DNA of 64,000 nucleotides from Tanypteryx hageni (taxonomy: Eukaryota; Arthropoda; Insecta; Odonata; Petaluridae), in the NCBI GenBank assembly GCA_028673005.1, contig CM054120.1:61502057-61566056 (forward strand). The letters are read 5' to 3'. The notes beneath the pieces are model-generated. The model searched no databases. It was not told the DNA's origin and saw only the letters and a program-made list of their open reading frames with translations. Numbering within the stretch: position 1 is the first letter of the stretch; every line of letters begins with the position of its first letter. Both the position numbers and the translations under genes were made by a program. Below, piece after piece: positions 46,900-56,813 of this stretch.

Positions 46900-49031
46900 A
46901 TGGTTTCAAGCATCAATTTATTGATTCGTGAACGAGAATCTACTGGGAGGAATAATGTACGTACATACAATGCCTCTACTTTTATGAAACACCAATATGA
47001 TAAAAAATTGAATCTACATTTGTTTTTTTTTAGCATGGTTCGTACTCAAGGTGCCAGTCGAGGCAAGGGGAAGGCACTTCTCAAAATGATTCTCCCTGGG
47101 AAAAATCTCCTTGACCTCCCACTTCGAAGGATAACCCCCAACCCTCGACTTACCAAAACAGTACCCAGCCGTCAACTTCCTGGGAAGATTTAACTCCTCT
47201 TCCTCCAACCACACAAAAGAGAAGGTGTGAAGGCGACTCTTTGCAGACCCAAAGGCAAAGGAGGCACTCTCCCCCTCGCCACATTTGGTCTGCTGAAGAG
47301 TTGACCGAATTATTACTTAGGGAGGAGGAAGAGGAAGAAAATTTTAGTGACTCGTCTGGGGAAATGGAGTGGGGAGACATCACCAAGGAGGATGAGGGAG
47401 AGGAGGTGGAACTTCCCTCAGCTGGTAGGCAAAATATTTCGCCTTCCTCCCCTCCTAGCCCTCCCGTTGTACAAACCAGTTCCCCCGTTGCCTCTGTTTT
47501 GACTAGGACTTCGACCCAGACCTACAGTTGGACTTCAAACAGACCAACTAGACCTGCCATCCCCTTCACTCACACCCCAGGCCTAAATGTTCCAGACCCA
47601 GGGGAAGAGCCTCGACAATTTTTTTACCTTTTACTGACGGACGAAATGACCAATTTGGTGGTGACAGAGACAAATAGGCAGGCCGACTTTTTACTTTTAG
47701 GTAATAAATTTCCGAAAGCAAGGATTACTAAATGGAAGCAGTTGTCAGTGGAAGAATTTTTAACTTTCCTCAGGATTCTATTTCATATGGGCACATGCCC
47801 ATTGAGTAGGATCTCCGATTATTGGAGCACTGACTTCATATTTAATTTTCCTTGTTTTCGGAAATGTATGAGCCACGACAGGTTCTCCGGGATTTTGCAG
47901 GTTTTGCATTTTGCAAAAAATCCAGAACCTGGGGAGCCACAACCTACGGACAGATTATACAAAATAAGACCAATGATTGACATTTTTCACCGAACAATGG
48001 ACGCAATAGTGAGACCGACCCAAAGGCTATGCATCGACGAATCCATGGTTCTCTGGAGGGGTCGTCTTATCTTTTGTATTTATAAGAAAGGTAAACGGCA
48101 CCGGTATGGGATTAAACTTTACGTGCTCACCCAACCTTCCGGTTTGGTTCTAAGATTTATTGTGTATGCTGGGTCCTCTGATGTTGATGTAGGTGGGCCG
48201 GCACATGTCAACAATGTTGTATGGAAGTTGATGGAAGGCAAATTAGATGCCGGACATTCACTTTTCATGGATAATTATTACAACAGTGTTGACTTGGCCC
48301 ACCATCTACTAGAGCGGAGGACCTATTGTACAGGATCTTTTCGATCTAACCGGAAGGGGAATCCTCCTGAGGTAATATCTAAAAAACTAAGACGAGGTGA
48401 AGCTGTGGATGTTTATAGTTCCTGTGGAGTCTGCGTGACGAAATGGAAAGATAAACGGGACGTTCTGATGATCAGTTCCAAATTCGGAAGCAATATGGTC
48501 GATGTCCATCACTGGCGAGGAGGAGGTAGTGTCACCTCCAAACCGGAGGCCGTTGCTCGTTATAACGAGTCAATGGCTGGCATCGATCATTGTAATCAAA
48601 TGATTTCTTATTACCCGATAGAGCGTAAGACTCTGAAATGGAACAAAAAACTGGGGATCCATATACTTCACCTCGTATTGGTTAATAGTTATTTCCTTTA
48701 CCCAAACACCCATCCCAAAATTCCTTTATATGATTTCCGAATTTCCATCATAAAATCCCTCCTCTGCCCAGCCTATACTGAACCCGTCCCACGTCCTTCC
48801 CCCAGCCGGCCCTCTAGGACCCCTGGATTGTCGAAGCATTATCCTGATGCATACAAGATGGACGACAAACAAAAATGCATCCCACAGAGAAAATGTATAT
48901 GTTGTAAAGCCCAAGGGTTCAGGAAGGATACGAAATTCTTTTGCCCTGCCTGCGAGGGATGTCCACCCCTCTGTTTTAAACCATGCTTTGTGGATTTCCA
49001 CAAAAGCATCATCTGCTTCGGAAATTTGTAA
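46900..49031 (+). CDS. piggyBac transposase (DDE_Tnp_1_7), spliced, one nonsense codon
   Basis: A 596-codon open stretch (47241-49031) carries the full catalytic core: LCIDESMVLWRGRL (Asp 266 of that stretch), LFMDNYYNSVDLA (Asp 344) and MAGIDHCNQMISYY (Asp 449), the classic piggyBac spacing. A C-terminal cysteine-rich zinc domain follows (CICCKAQGF, CPACEGCPPLCF). It has no ATG near its start. Splicing 46957-47033 (donor AAT|GTACGT, acceptor TTTTTTTTTAG) joins an ATG at 46900 in phase, giving about 684 codons with a single TGA at 47112-47114. Donors at 46358 (ATG|GTAAGT) and 46778 (AAT|GTAAGT) and an acceptor at 46895 suggest further 5' exons. Acidic N-terminus. It excises and reinserts at TTAA. 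Recently active by appearance. Confidence 0.9.
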
Positions 49032-49033
49032 AT

Positions 49034-49112
49034 TGTATATATGAAAATTGGTAAATATGTAAATGTGTAAAAATGTAAATGTGTAAATATGTAAATGTGT
49101 AAATATGTAAAA
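49034..49112 (+). repeat. Short tandem repeat 3' of the piggyBac ORF
   Basis: Variants of TGTAAATGTGTAAATA repeated about five times starting right after the stop codon. It creates spurious Tyr/Phe/His-rich frames on the minus strand. Confidence 0.85.
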
Positions 49113-50263
49113 TAACATAATATTACTTTGTAGTAGGTATGACAAAAATATATATTATAATGTAAATATATAATAATAATGTTAATAAATGTAAAAAATT
49201 TAAACAAAATGTAAATAATGTTTATATAATATAAATACAAATTTATTTATAATACTGTGTAAAAATTATTTATATACTTAAATTAATAAAAAAATCCAAA
49301 AAGCAGTTCAAAAGTTTTTACGATAAATCACCCGTGCCTTATTTATAGTAAAATTTTACTTATAAATAATTAACGTGAAAATCTATTTTTAGGAATTATT
49401 ATGTAAAAAAGTAAGGAAAGCAAAACTGAAAAATATGTTCATGCTTCTATAGTATTATTTTGAATGTAATTGTAAAAAAATTATATCATTTTCACTTAGA
49501 ATTTTCAGTTCGTATTTCAGCATAAAACTATGTTTCAAATCTTAGAAAAGAATATATCATACAAATCATTTGTCGCTAAAAACGATGTTGATGATAAATG
49601 AACTGGTGAGAAGTTCGTAAAAACTACAGTAACATAAATAAATAAAAATATTTCTTTTGTGAATCCCTCAGAATTTTGGTTGATTGATTAAAAACATTAA
49701 TAATCTACAACTGCCAATCATTACTGGGACCAATGATGGGGAGACTTTGAAGGGAAACTTTCATTTTCTTATACATCGACAGGTAACGGAACTTCTGTTT
49801 TATGTTAGCAAATTTGTTCTTAATTTCCTGGATGATAACATAACTATCCCCATTAGGCAGGTTTTATAATTACTGCTGTTAAATTGAATCTAATTGGTTT
49901 AGATGAGTAGACTTGCAGAATGAAATAGATACTAACTTAAGCTATTTTGTTATTAAGATTGCACATCAATATCTTCTACAGGTTTTCCGGTGCTGAATGT
50001 TATATATAATGCACGAATGCACACCGGAAAATTAGCGATTGGTGTACATTCTCTTCTACTCCAACAATCTTTGTATGTAAAATATTATACGCAAAATAGT
50101 TATTTACAAATTTCATGTTTTTCATAAATCCACAAAAAAAATTCATAAAAATCAAGAGAAAATTTCTCATGTTATGATTATTTTAATATTTTCGAACGTT
50201 TTTGCAACGCAATCGTGAAAATTTAAAAACCTCATCCGGCCGTACGGGTGGGATTTAATAAAT
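49113..50263. other. piggyBac 3' region, no gene
   Basis: A+T-rich sequence between transposase and presumed right end; the short frame at 49684-49869 has no recognisable domain. Confidence 0.5.
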
Positions 50264-50305
50264 CGCCTCCGGGCTTGAGGGTTTAAAGACAATGAAAAGG
50301 TGGGG

Positions 50306-50740
50306 AGGAAAAGCAAGAAAAGGCAAAAGAAATTAAAAATTATAAACTTACAGGTTTAGGAGTTGTTACTCCACTCCAGGGACCTGATGTCACTCACACA
50401 TTCACTCAAATCGCACAAGCACTAATCCTAAAGGTGGAAAGAAAACGGGACCGGGTTTGCGAGAAATTACTTTGCGCCAGAGACCTAAAAAATCACACTG
50501 TTGCTAGAAGGTTTGTGAGGCAGTATGACCACAACAGGGACCTACTAAGCAACCACAAACACATGCACATGTATACACCAAGAGGTAAAGGGAAAAAATA
50601 AAAGGGGAAGGAAAAGGGAAATAATACTAGGTTTACAGGAGATTAAAACACGCCAGGGACCTAGTATCGCACACAGTGGCCTGCAGGTTTATGTGCCTTC
50701 CGGCAACAACAGGGACCTAACAGATGAAACAATCATGCAT
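50306..50740 (+). repeat. Degenerate tandem repeat with CAGGGACCT motif
   Basis: CCAGGGACCT-like motifs occur at about 50376, 50480, 50536, 50652 and 50709. The order purine-rich stretch, TTACAGG, CCAGGGACCT, CACACA recurs with a period near 275 bp. No coding frame. Confidence 0.6.
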
Positions 50741-51364
50741 GCTAGCACTCGAATACATGCACACAAGATCTCTAAAGATGATGATGAGCCTTTTTCCCAA
50801 AGTTGAATCCTCACCACAGCATAGAGAGAAGCAAAGGAGAAAAAGCCTTGAGATGGAACATCAATTGAGGTCGCCCGTAACTGCTAGGGCAGGGCAACAT
50901 CATATGATGTCATCTGCATCAAAAGTGTTAAGCACAGAGCTTTGGAGATTTTTAAATTTCTTCTGTTTTCACAAAAATTCTCCTCTCAAACTTCCTTATT
51001 TATTTTAAATGAAAACAGGAAATTTATGGAGAATAAACTTTTGTAGAAGTTTTTCTCAAAATATTTTGTCATGAATCCCATAGTTTTTGATATTTAGTTC
51101 TTTTGTAAATACACTTGCCTATGCTAGCACCATTTTTGATGAATATGTGCAATAGATTCTGAGATATTAATAAAAATCAGAATATTTTTATAAGATTAAA
51201 TTTGGAACAATGAATTCATTAATATTTTATTTAACTTATGGAGAATGTTTAACACAATATTTTATGTAAAATTAAATAATCTACAAAGAAATAACTGTTT
51301 CTCTTCACAATGCCACCTCTACACATTTTAAAAGTTGGTGGCCTGTGCACAATTTCATCAAACT

Positions 51365-52583
51365 ATGCCTCGTGGGGTAAGGGAAACGAGCCAGTCTGAC
51401 TGAGGAAGAATAATCGCCATGCATATGAATGGATCAATGGATGCTGAGATAGTGTTTGCAATGAGTCGGGACATACAAACTATGAGGAAGTGGATTTAAT
51501 GCCATGAAGAAGAGGGTGATAACTGGACAAGGAATAGACCTTGTTTGGGTCACCGCTGTGTGACAATGACAGAGGATGATGAAGCCATTGCACGATACAC
51601 AGAAAACCATCCTCTGCATCATGGTTCAATTAGAAAAGAGCATGCACAAAGGCTTGACTGCAGCTGGTGGACTATAAGCCGCCACTTGCAGGATCAAGGT
51701 AGAGCAAATTTCATGCCTGCCACCAAAACTCATCAGCTGCAACACCACAAGGAAAAGTGCCTTGCTTTTGCCCTGCAGAATGTTGGCAACCCGCAAGCCT
51801 TCTGGGACCTAACAACATGGTGCAACGAGAAGATCTTCGGGAGCAAGCAGGAAGGAAGCTTGAACATTTGGAGGCACCGGGGCACCAGGTTAGCATAGTT
51901 TGAGTGATTTCTCTTTAACGTTATTGTTATTATGTTAGCTAGTCTTTTGCTCAGACTTAGTTGTCTCTTTTGCTATAACACATAACAGAAAATAATTTTG
52001 AGGCAGTAGGGGAAACATGGTATTTATTTTCAAATTAAATATCATGCTACAATCCTTTATTTTGACGTGTTTGTTTTTTGAAGATATGACCCTGCCCATG
52101 TACTCTGTGCACAGCACTCCGGATGGATAGCCCTCATGTTCTGGGGCTACATGTGTGCAGAGGGCCCTAGTGAACAAGTGCAGATTCCTGGTTGACTAAA
52201 CTAGGAGCACTATGTCCAGATCCTGGAAGGTACCCTACTCCCCTCCCTTCGTGCACAGTGGCCTGAGCAGCATTTATACACAGTGGTGCCAGACAACAGC
52301 ACAATGCACACCTCCTGGAGGACTAAGGCCTGGTTCGCTCCAGCTCCTACCCTGGCCACCAAGGTCCCCAGATCTCAATCCAATTGAGAATTTGTGGGGC
52401 CTTATCATGAAAAGGTGGGAGCAGTGCAAAGGGGATTGCAACCAGGAGGCCTTAACCACCCATGTCTGTGAGGAGTGGGAAAACATTAGGCATCACCCAG
52501 AGGTATGCATGGCCTTGGTGGAGTTTATGCCCTACCGCCTGCAAGAGGTCATTGGCACAGAGGGAGAATACACCACCCATTGA
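51365..52583 (+). pseudogene. Tc1-like transposase with one intron (inactive)
   Basis: Starts MPRGVRETSQSD at ATG 51365. A long frame at 51545-51888 holds the paired-type HTH region (HGSIRKEHAQRLDCSWWTIS) and FGSKQEGSLNIWRHRGTR. The intron 51889-52083 (CCAG|GTTAGC ... TTTTTTGAAG) splits the Arg codon before YDPAHV. Exon 2 continues with WIALMFWGYMCAEGP, two stops near 52195, HYVQILEGTLLPSL, VVPDNSTMHTS (second Asp), then a frameshift to LPWPPRSPDLNPIENLWG (DDE Glu) and the C-terminus ending at 52583. The first catalytic Asp is Asn (WCNEK for FSDEK). Exon order and blocks match Tc1 transposases. Confidence 0.9.
51889..52083 (+). other. Intron in the Tc1 transposase (195 bp)
   Basis: GT-AG ends, pyrimidine-rich acceptor, A+T-rich body. 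Removing it restores T-R-Y-D-P across the junction with an intact codon. Same position as 19202-19294. Confidence 0.82.
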
Positions 52584-52599
52584 GTGGGGCCTGTCAAGA

Positions 52600-52965
52600 A
52601 GGATTTTGGTGACAGGCATGAAGTTGGCTTGACTTTGATCCTGCAGTCAGTGGTTCATAATCCACCTGCTGTAGTGAAGCCTTTGTGCATACTCTTATCC
52701 ATTTGAGTCATGATGCTGAGAATGGATTTCTGTATCTTGGGCAGTTGCTTCATCATCCTCCACCATTGGCAGGCAGCTGGGACCCACCCAAATTCTATTT
52801 CTTGCCCAGTTTTCACCCCCTTTCTTCATGGCCTTGGATCCTCTTCACCACATAATACATGTCACGACTCATTTAAGTGGCTTTCTTGGCATCTGTTATT
52901 CATGCAAATGCATGGTGATTATTTCTCCTGTCAAACTCGTCAAAAAATAAATAAATTGCAGACAT
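52600..52965 (-). pseudogene. Inverted partial copy of the same Tc1 family
   Basis: The minus strand reproduces the 5' part of the transposase at about 51395-51726 (blocks GGATGATGAAGC, GCACAAAGGCTT, TTCATGCCTG, CACCATGCAT) at roughly 75-80% identity by eye. It starts just after the stop of the plus copy, so the two form a long inverted repeat with ~0.9 kb between the arms. Confidence 0.85.
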
Positions 52966-53925
52966 GTTTAGCAATATTTTTTTGATATCAGAAAATGCTC
53001 CACATTTGCCCCTAAATTATAACCAATCATGCATTTAACTGGGTGCTTTCGCCAGAGCCCCAGATATGAATAATTTCATTTAAAAAAATGTTATTAAATA
53101 TTAAAATCATGCTCATGAAGTCAGAAGTAAAATGAATTGTGAGTTCCTTCAATTGTCATAATGTCACACTTTGGAAGTCGATCATATTAGATGAGGGGTT
53201 CAATAATCAGTCCAAATATTCTATTCCATTAAACATTTGTAATAATAAAATGTATATGAATCATTAGATCAACAGAAGAATAAGAAAAATAACTAAATAT
53301 ATCGGAAACTATGGGGTTCGCGAAAAAGGTTTTGAGAAAAAATTCTAAAAATTTTTATTTTTCCTATTTACATTTAAAGTAAATAAGTAAGTTTGAGAGA
53401 AGAAATTTGTTGAAAAAAGAAAAAAATCATAAACCTATGAAGCTCTACATTTAAAAGAATACATTTCAAACAAAGTTTGTAGAGCATAATGATATTTAGA
53501 ACTTTTAAATTTAGAAAAGGGTGTATTCCCTAATTCAATTGTTTTTGGAGTAGAAGACTTTCAGGAGCGAATATGACAGGAAGGGGGAAAGAAGACAGGG
53601 AGGGCAGAGAAGTCACACACTTGGGGAAAGAGAGGGGAAGGAATAGACCTGGAACCTGCGTTCATCCTCCTGAAGATACATGATTAATTGCTATAGAAAA
53701 ATTGTTCACTTACTAAAAGATTTGGCTGTATTATTTTTTAAATGAAAATTAAAAACCACTGCCAAAAAGAGAGCATCGATCTGAAATTCACCATCCAAAC
53801 CCTCATTTATTCCCTGAGACCACAAGATTCATCACAATATATTGGCATAAATTCAGTTTTAAGCCAGATATCAAGAAAAAATAAATTTCTACTAGTATAA
53901 ACAACAACTTTTGTTTAACCCATTC
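52966..53925. other. No gene seen
   Basis: A+T-rich; purine-rich stretch near 53575-53640. A TTAACCCATTCAAG near 53917 resembles a piggyBac end but has no partner. Confidence 0.4.
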
Positions 53926-53929
53926 AAGT

Positions 53930-54215
53930 CAAAACCTTATCCAGTCGTAAGTATTTTTATATTATCAAAATTGTAAAATATTATGCTGATTTCATGAATA
54001 GATTTTGAGTTAGATCGCCTACAACATTGGTCACATACACACACAGGCACACCAACAGACACACAAACAGACACATGCAGACATGCTAATCCATCATCGA
54101 AAAAATAGTCAAAACTTGTTCATAAGACTAGAGAATGTGTTTTTCAGTTGAAATCTTTAATTTGGTTTTTTCATGAAAACTATACTTACTTTATATGATG
54201 TATAGGATCAGAAAT
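53930..54215 (+). repeat. Dispersed repeat family R1, tail-only copy 2
   Basis: Matches the tail of R1 copy 1 (AGATTTTGAGTTAGA, CATCGAAAAAATAGTCAAAA, GTTTTTCAGTTGAAAT). A short ACACAGGCACAC-type microsatellite lies inside at 54035-54085. Confidence 0.7.
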
Positions 54216-54385
54216 CTTGATCAGCCTGCATTGCACTGAATAGCTATACAAAGAGCTTATTTTCAATGCTTGAATTCTGAATTCCAAAAATCATTTCCAA
54301 TTAAGGAGAATATTTTGGCATAACTAACATTTAATAAGAGTCCCAAGAGAAAATCAAATACCTTTAATAAAAAATAATATCATAT

Positions 54386-54480
54386 GCCGGGACCCGAACT
54401 CCAGATCTGCTTATCTGGGAATATGATACTTGTGCTCAGATGAGCACAGCCACTTATGCTGCGCAAGTGCTAGAGTGAAA
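54386..54480 (-). mobile_element. Second tRNA-derived SINE (different family)
   Basis: The minus strand reads GCGCAGCATAAGTGG, GCTCATCTGAGCACA and, about 45 bp on, GGAGTTCGGGTCCCGG, resembling an A region and B box of a tRNA-derived promoter. The A box is weak. No target-site duplication identified. Confidence 0.5.
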
Positions 54481-54759
54481 AACTGTAACCGTAGCATTTA
54501 AGTAATGCATAGCTTAAAACAGTCTGCTTTACTCCAATTCTAAATTACGTTATTATTCCTGATATCCATAACAATACAGAGCTACGAAGTGGTGTATAAC
54601 ACCACCAGACATGCAATGCATTCACACCATGTGTTTGGAGCTAAGGAAATGACAGATGATTTGCTCGACTTTAAAATTTCTCATACCAGCAATTTTGCAG
54701 GATGCCAGATAGGCAACCCTGCATAGACCTTGCATTTACTTTTGCACCCGATAGTACAA

Positions 54760-55260
54760 GTGTGGAAAGTACTGTAATCGCTTTGTTATTACACATTTTG
54801 AAGGTAATTAAAAGTATTTTTTACCTTATAATGCTAGGTTTTTTATTTGCGGTTGTTTTCTTTTATTTTCTGTTAACCTTTATTGGACAGGCATCCCCAT
54901 ATGGGGACACTAAATGCATGCTTTCATGGCCGAGTGATGCCGTACAGCGATGCAGTGTGTTAACGCATTTCAGATTTTGCTCCATCCTTATTGGATCTTG
55001 TATTTCCTGATGTATGTTCTTTGAGCTTCGATACCAAAAAATATGAGATGCACTAACATAAATGGCTGCCATATGATAAAGATTAAACTGCATTATTTAT
55101 GTTAAAAAAGTGAATTTTTTAAGGTTGGCTGGGAACACTCTCTCATAATAACATGGCATCTTATGGGAAAATAGGACTTACACTTGGCAAATTTGCATTT
55201 CGTGTCAGTTTCCCAGAATCAATTATTTGCAAAGTTCAAAAAGGTGGCATATTTTGAGTA
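54760..55260 (+). repeat. Dispersed repeat family R2, copy 2 (filled site)
   Basis: Reverse-complement match to 24240-24770, interrupted by the TTAA MITE at 54873-55086. Frames through it (54702-55010) have no recognisable domain. Confidence 0.75.
54873..55086. mobile_element. piggyBac-type MITE with TTAA duplication (proved by empty site)
   Basis: Flanked by TTAA at 54873-54876 and 55083-55086. The left end reads TTAACCTTTATTGG, the right end in reverse TTAATCTTTATCATATGG, sharing TTAA-CTTTAT. The related repeat near 24610 has a single TTAA here and continuous sequence. A perfect 14-bp palindrome TCCCCATATGGGGA lies just inside the left end. Non-coding, about 206 bp. Confidence 0.85.
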
Positions 55261-55489
55261 TTCAGAGGAAGTCTTCTCAAAAATAATTTCATGGATCCTT
55301 TTCATGTCATAGTCACCAATAAAAGATGTAGCATGTGCTGAGATCAATGAAGAATATGCGATTTAATAATGTAAACTTTGTTGAGACAATTGTGCAATGA
55401 ATGACTTCAGAAAAAAATCTGGACCACCACCTAACAAATATGCAAAATATGAAAAAGGATTTGTAAAAGGAGGAGGAATGAAAGAAAAA

Positions 55490-56030
55490 CATCTGATGTG
55501 GCCACAACATGACTTTCTTCATACCTGTAATATTTCTAAAAATTCCAAATAGATAAAATGATATTGGATATAGCCAGGAAGCTCCAACAATTAAGAAAAT
55601 AAAAAGGAGAATTACAAATTGTAAGATGTAACTAAGCATAAAGTGTCTACAATAGTCACCGGCAGGTGGTGTGCTGGTGGCAGCCAAATAAAATAGTTTT
55701 TAAAATATCTCTTATACAATGCATTATATATGTTTAGGAAAATATTTCAAGTAAACATTGTAGAAAATCAAACTTCTTACAACTTTTACTCCAAGACCTT
55801 TTTACATTTATCATATATTAAAGCAAATATTTCAAAAAAACTGATGTGACAAGAGTAAATACCCACTTCTGGCTGACTGATTTTTACTAAAAATTAATCA
55901 GTTCTTTTCCCTTTAACAAAAATGTCAAATATAAAATTTTGCATTGATCCATTCAATAGTTTTTTAGTTTGAGCACCCAAAAAATTACGGTCACATACAC
56001 ACAGACATCATCGATAAAATAGTCAAAACG
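55490..56030 (+). repeat. Dispersed repeat family R1, copy 3
   Basis: Counterpart of 11280-11870: ATCTGATGTGGCCACAACAT, CCTGTAATATTTCTAAAAAT, AGGTGGTGTGCTGGTGGCA, and a tail ending CATCGATAAAATAGTCAAAA. Confidence 0.78.
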
Positions 56031-56415
56031 TCACTATATGCTCACTGCCAACAATTACTTGATTAATTAGGCATGCATTAGGAAATTTATTCCAGTTGAT
56101 GAGAAATTGCAATATTTAATCATGATTTTTGGAAAAACTATCAGCCCTATATGCCCAAAAGGGGAGTTTGCAGTGTTCCTGGAATTCAGAGTTATACACC
56201 TACCAACTTTCATATAAACCCATGATCCCATGTCCTCCCCTTGTAAGTAATCAACATTTTATTTTCCTTTCTCAATGAACACATGACTGAGGAAAAATGA
56301 AAAGTATTACATACTCATGTATAGGATGCACTACATTTTTATCGCAAAAAAATTGGAAAAACTGCATCATATACACAGGAATTTACAGTAAATATAAAGA
56401 CAGAAATAGAAAATT

Positions 56416-56571
56416 TTCACAAACCTGGCATTTGAGTTCTTGCATGGACATAATATGCAGCAGAAGATTGCAGAGCATATGTTACTGGGCCTTCTTGATG
56501 AATGCCATTTGGTGGATGAGATGCTGGTGCCACCATCAGAGATCTATGAAGTATTGCTCCAGCAGATATGA
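56416..56571 (+). other. Coding-like segment of unknown origin
   Basis: 52 codons including the stop, open from at least FTNLAFEFLHGH through AEHMLLGLLDECHLVDEMLV and PPSEIYEVLLQQI. Its composition looks like a real amphipathic protein segment. I do not recognise the family. An AG before TTCTTGCATGG could be an acceptor. It could be an exon, a processed pseudogene piece or a transposase fragment. Confidence 0.25.
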
Positions 56572-56813
56572 TGGTTTCATCATACCCTTAGATCAAAGAG
56601 AAATACAGAAATTTATATATCTTATATACTGTATATACTTGTGTAGACCAAATTTTAAGGACATAAAGTAGGGGTGCTCATTATACATGTGTAACACATT
56701 TGTGAAGTTAAAATAAAAAATTGATGTATACCTACCTTGCACCTGATTCTCGCATTTTGGGTTAATTGAGGGGAAAATCACAGTATTTATCAATAATCCA
56801 GCTTATACATATA

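Larger units (their letters stand above)
46120..50286 (+). mobile_element. Large piggyBac transposon with near-intact transposase
   Basis: The left end is TTAACACGTTCAACG, inserted in the Tigger frame, followed by two units with inverted repeats (46141-46156; 46180-46199, 8-bp stem). The putative right end reads GGGCTTGAGGGTTTAA at 50270-50285; in reverse it starts TTAAACCCTCAAGCCCG. The two ends are only loosely similar, so pairing them is tentative, but each resembles other piggyBac ends in this window and the transposase lies between. Confidence 0.7.

Noticed and set aside
48726..49240. Minus-strand frames of 139 and 133 codons
   Set aside because: They are shadows of the piggyBac transposase C-terminus and of the short tandem repeat after its stop.
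50226..50286. Certain right end of the large piggyBac
   Set aside because: Its terminal repeat fits the 15056-15854 MITE better than the 46120 left end, so I keep the pairing as tentative.
55313..55687. 124-codon hydrophobic minus-strand frame, similar to a frame at 11270-11458
   Set aside because: Looked like a membrane protein, but both lie in copies of repeat R1 and the shared residues follow from shared DNA; the frames are not conserved beyond a short stretch.
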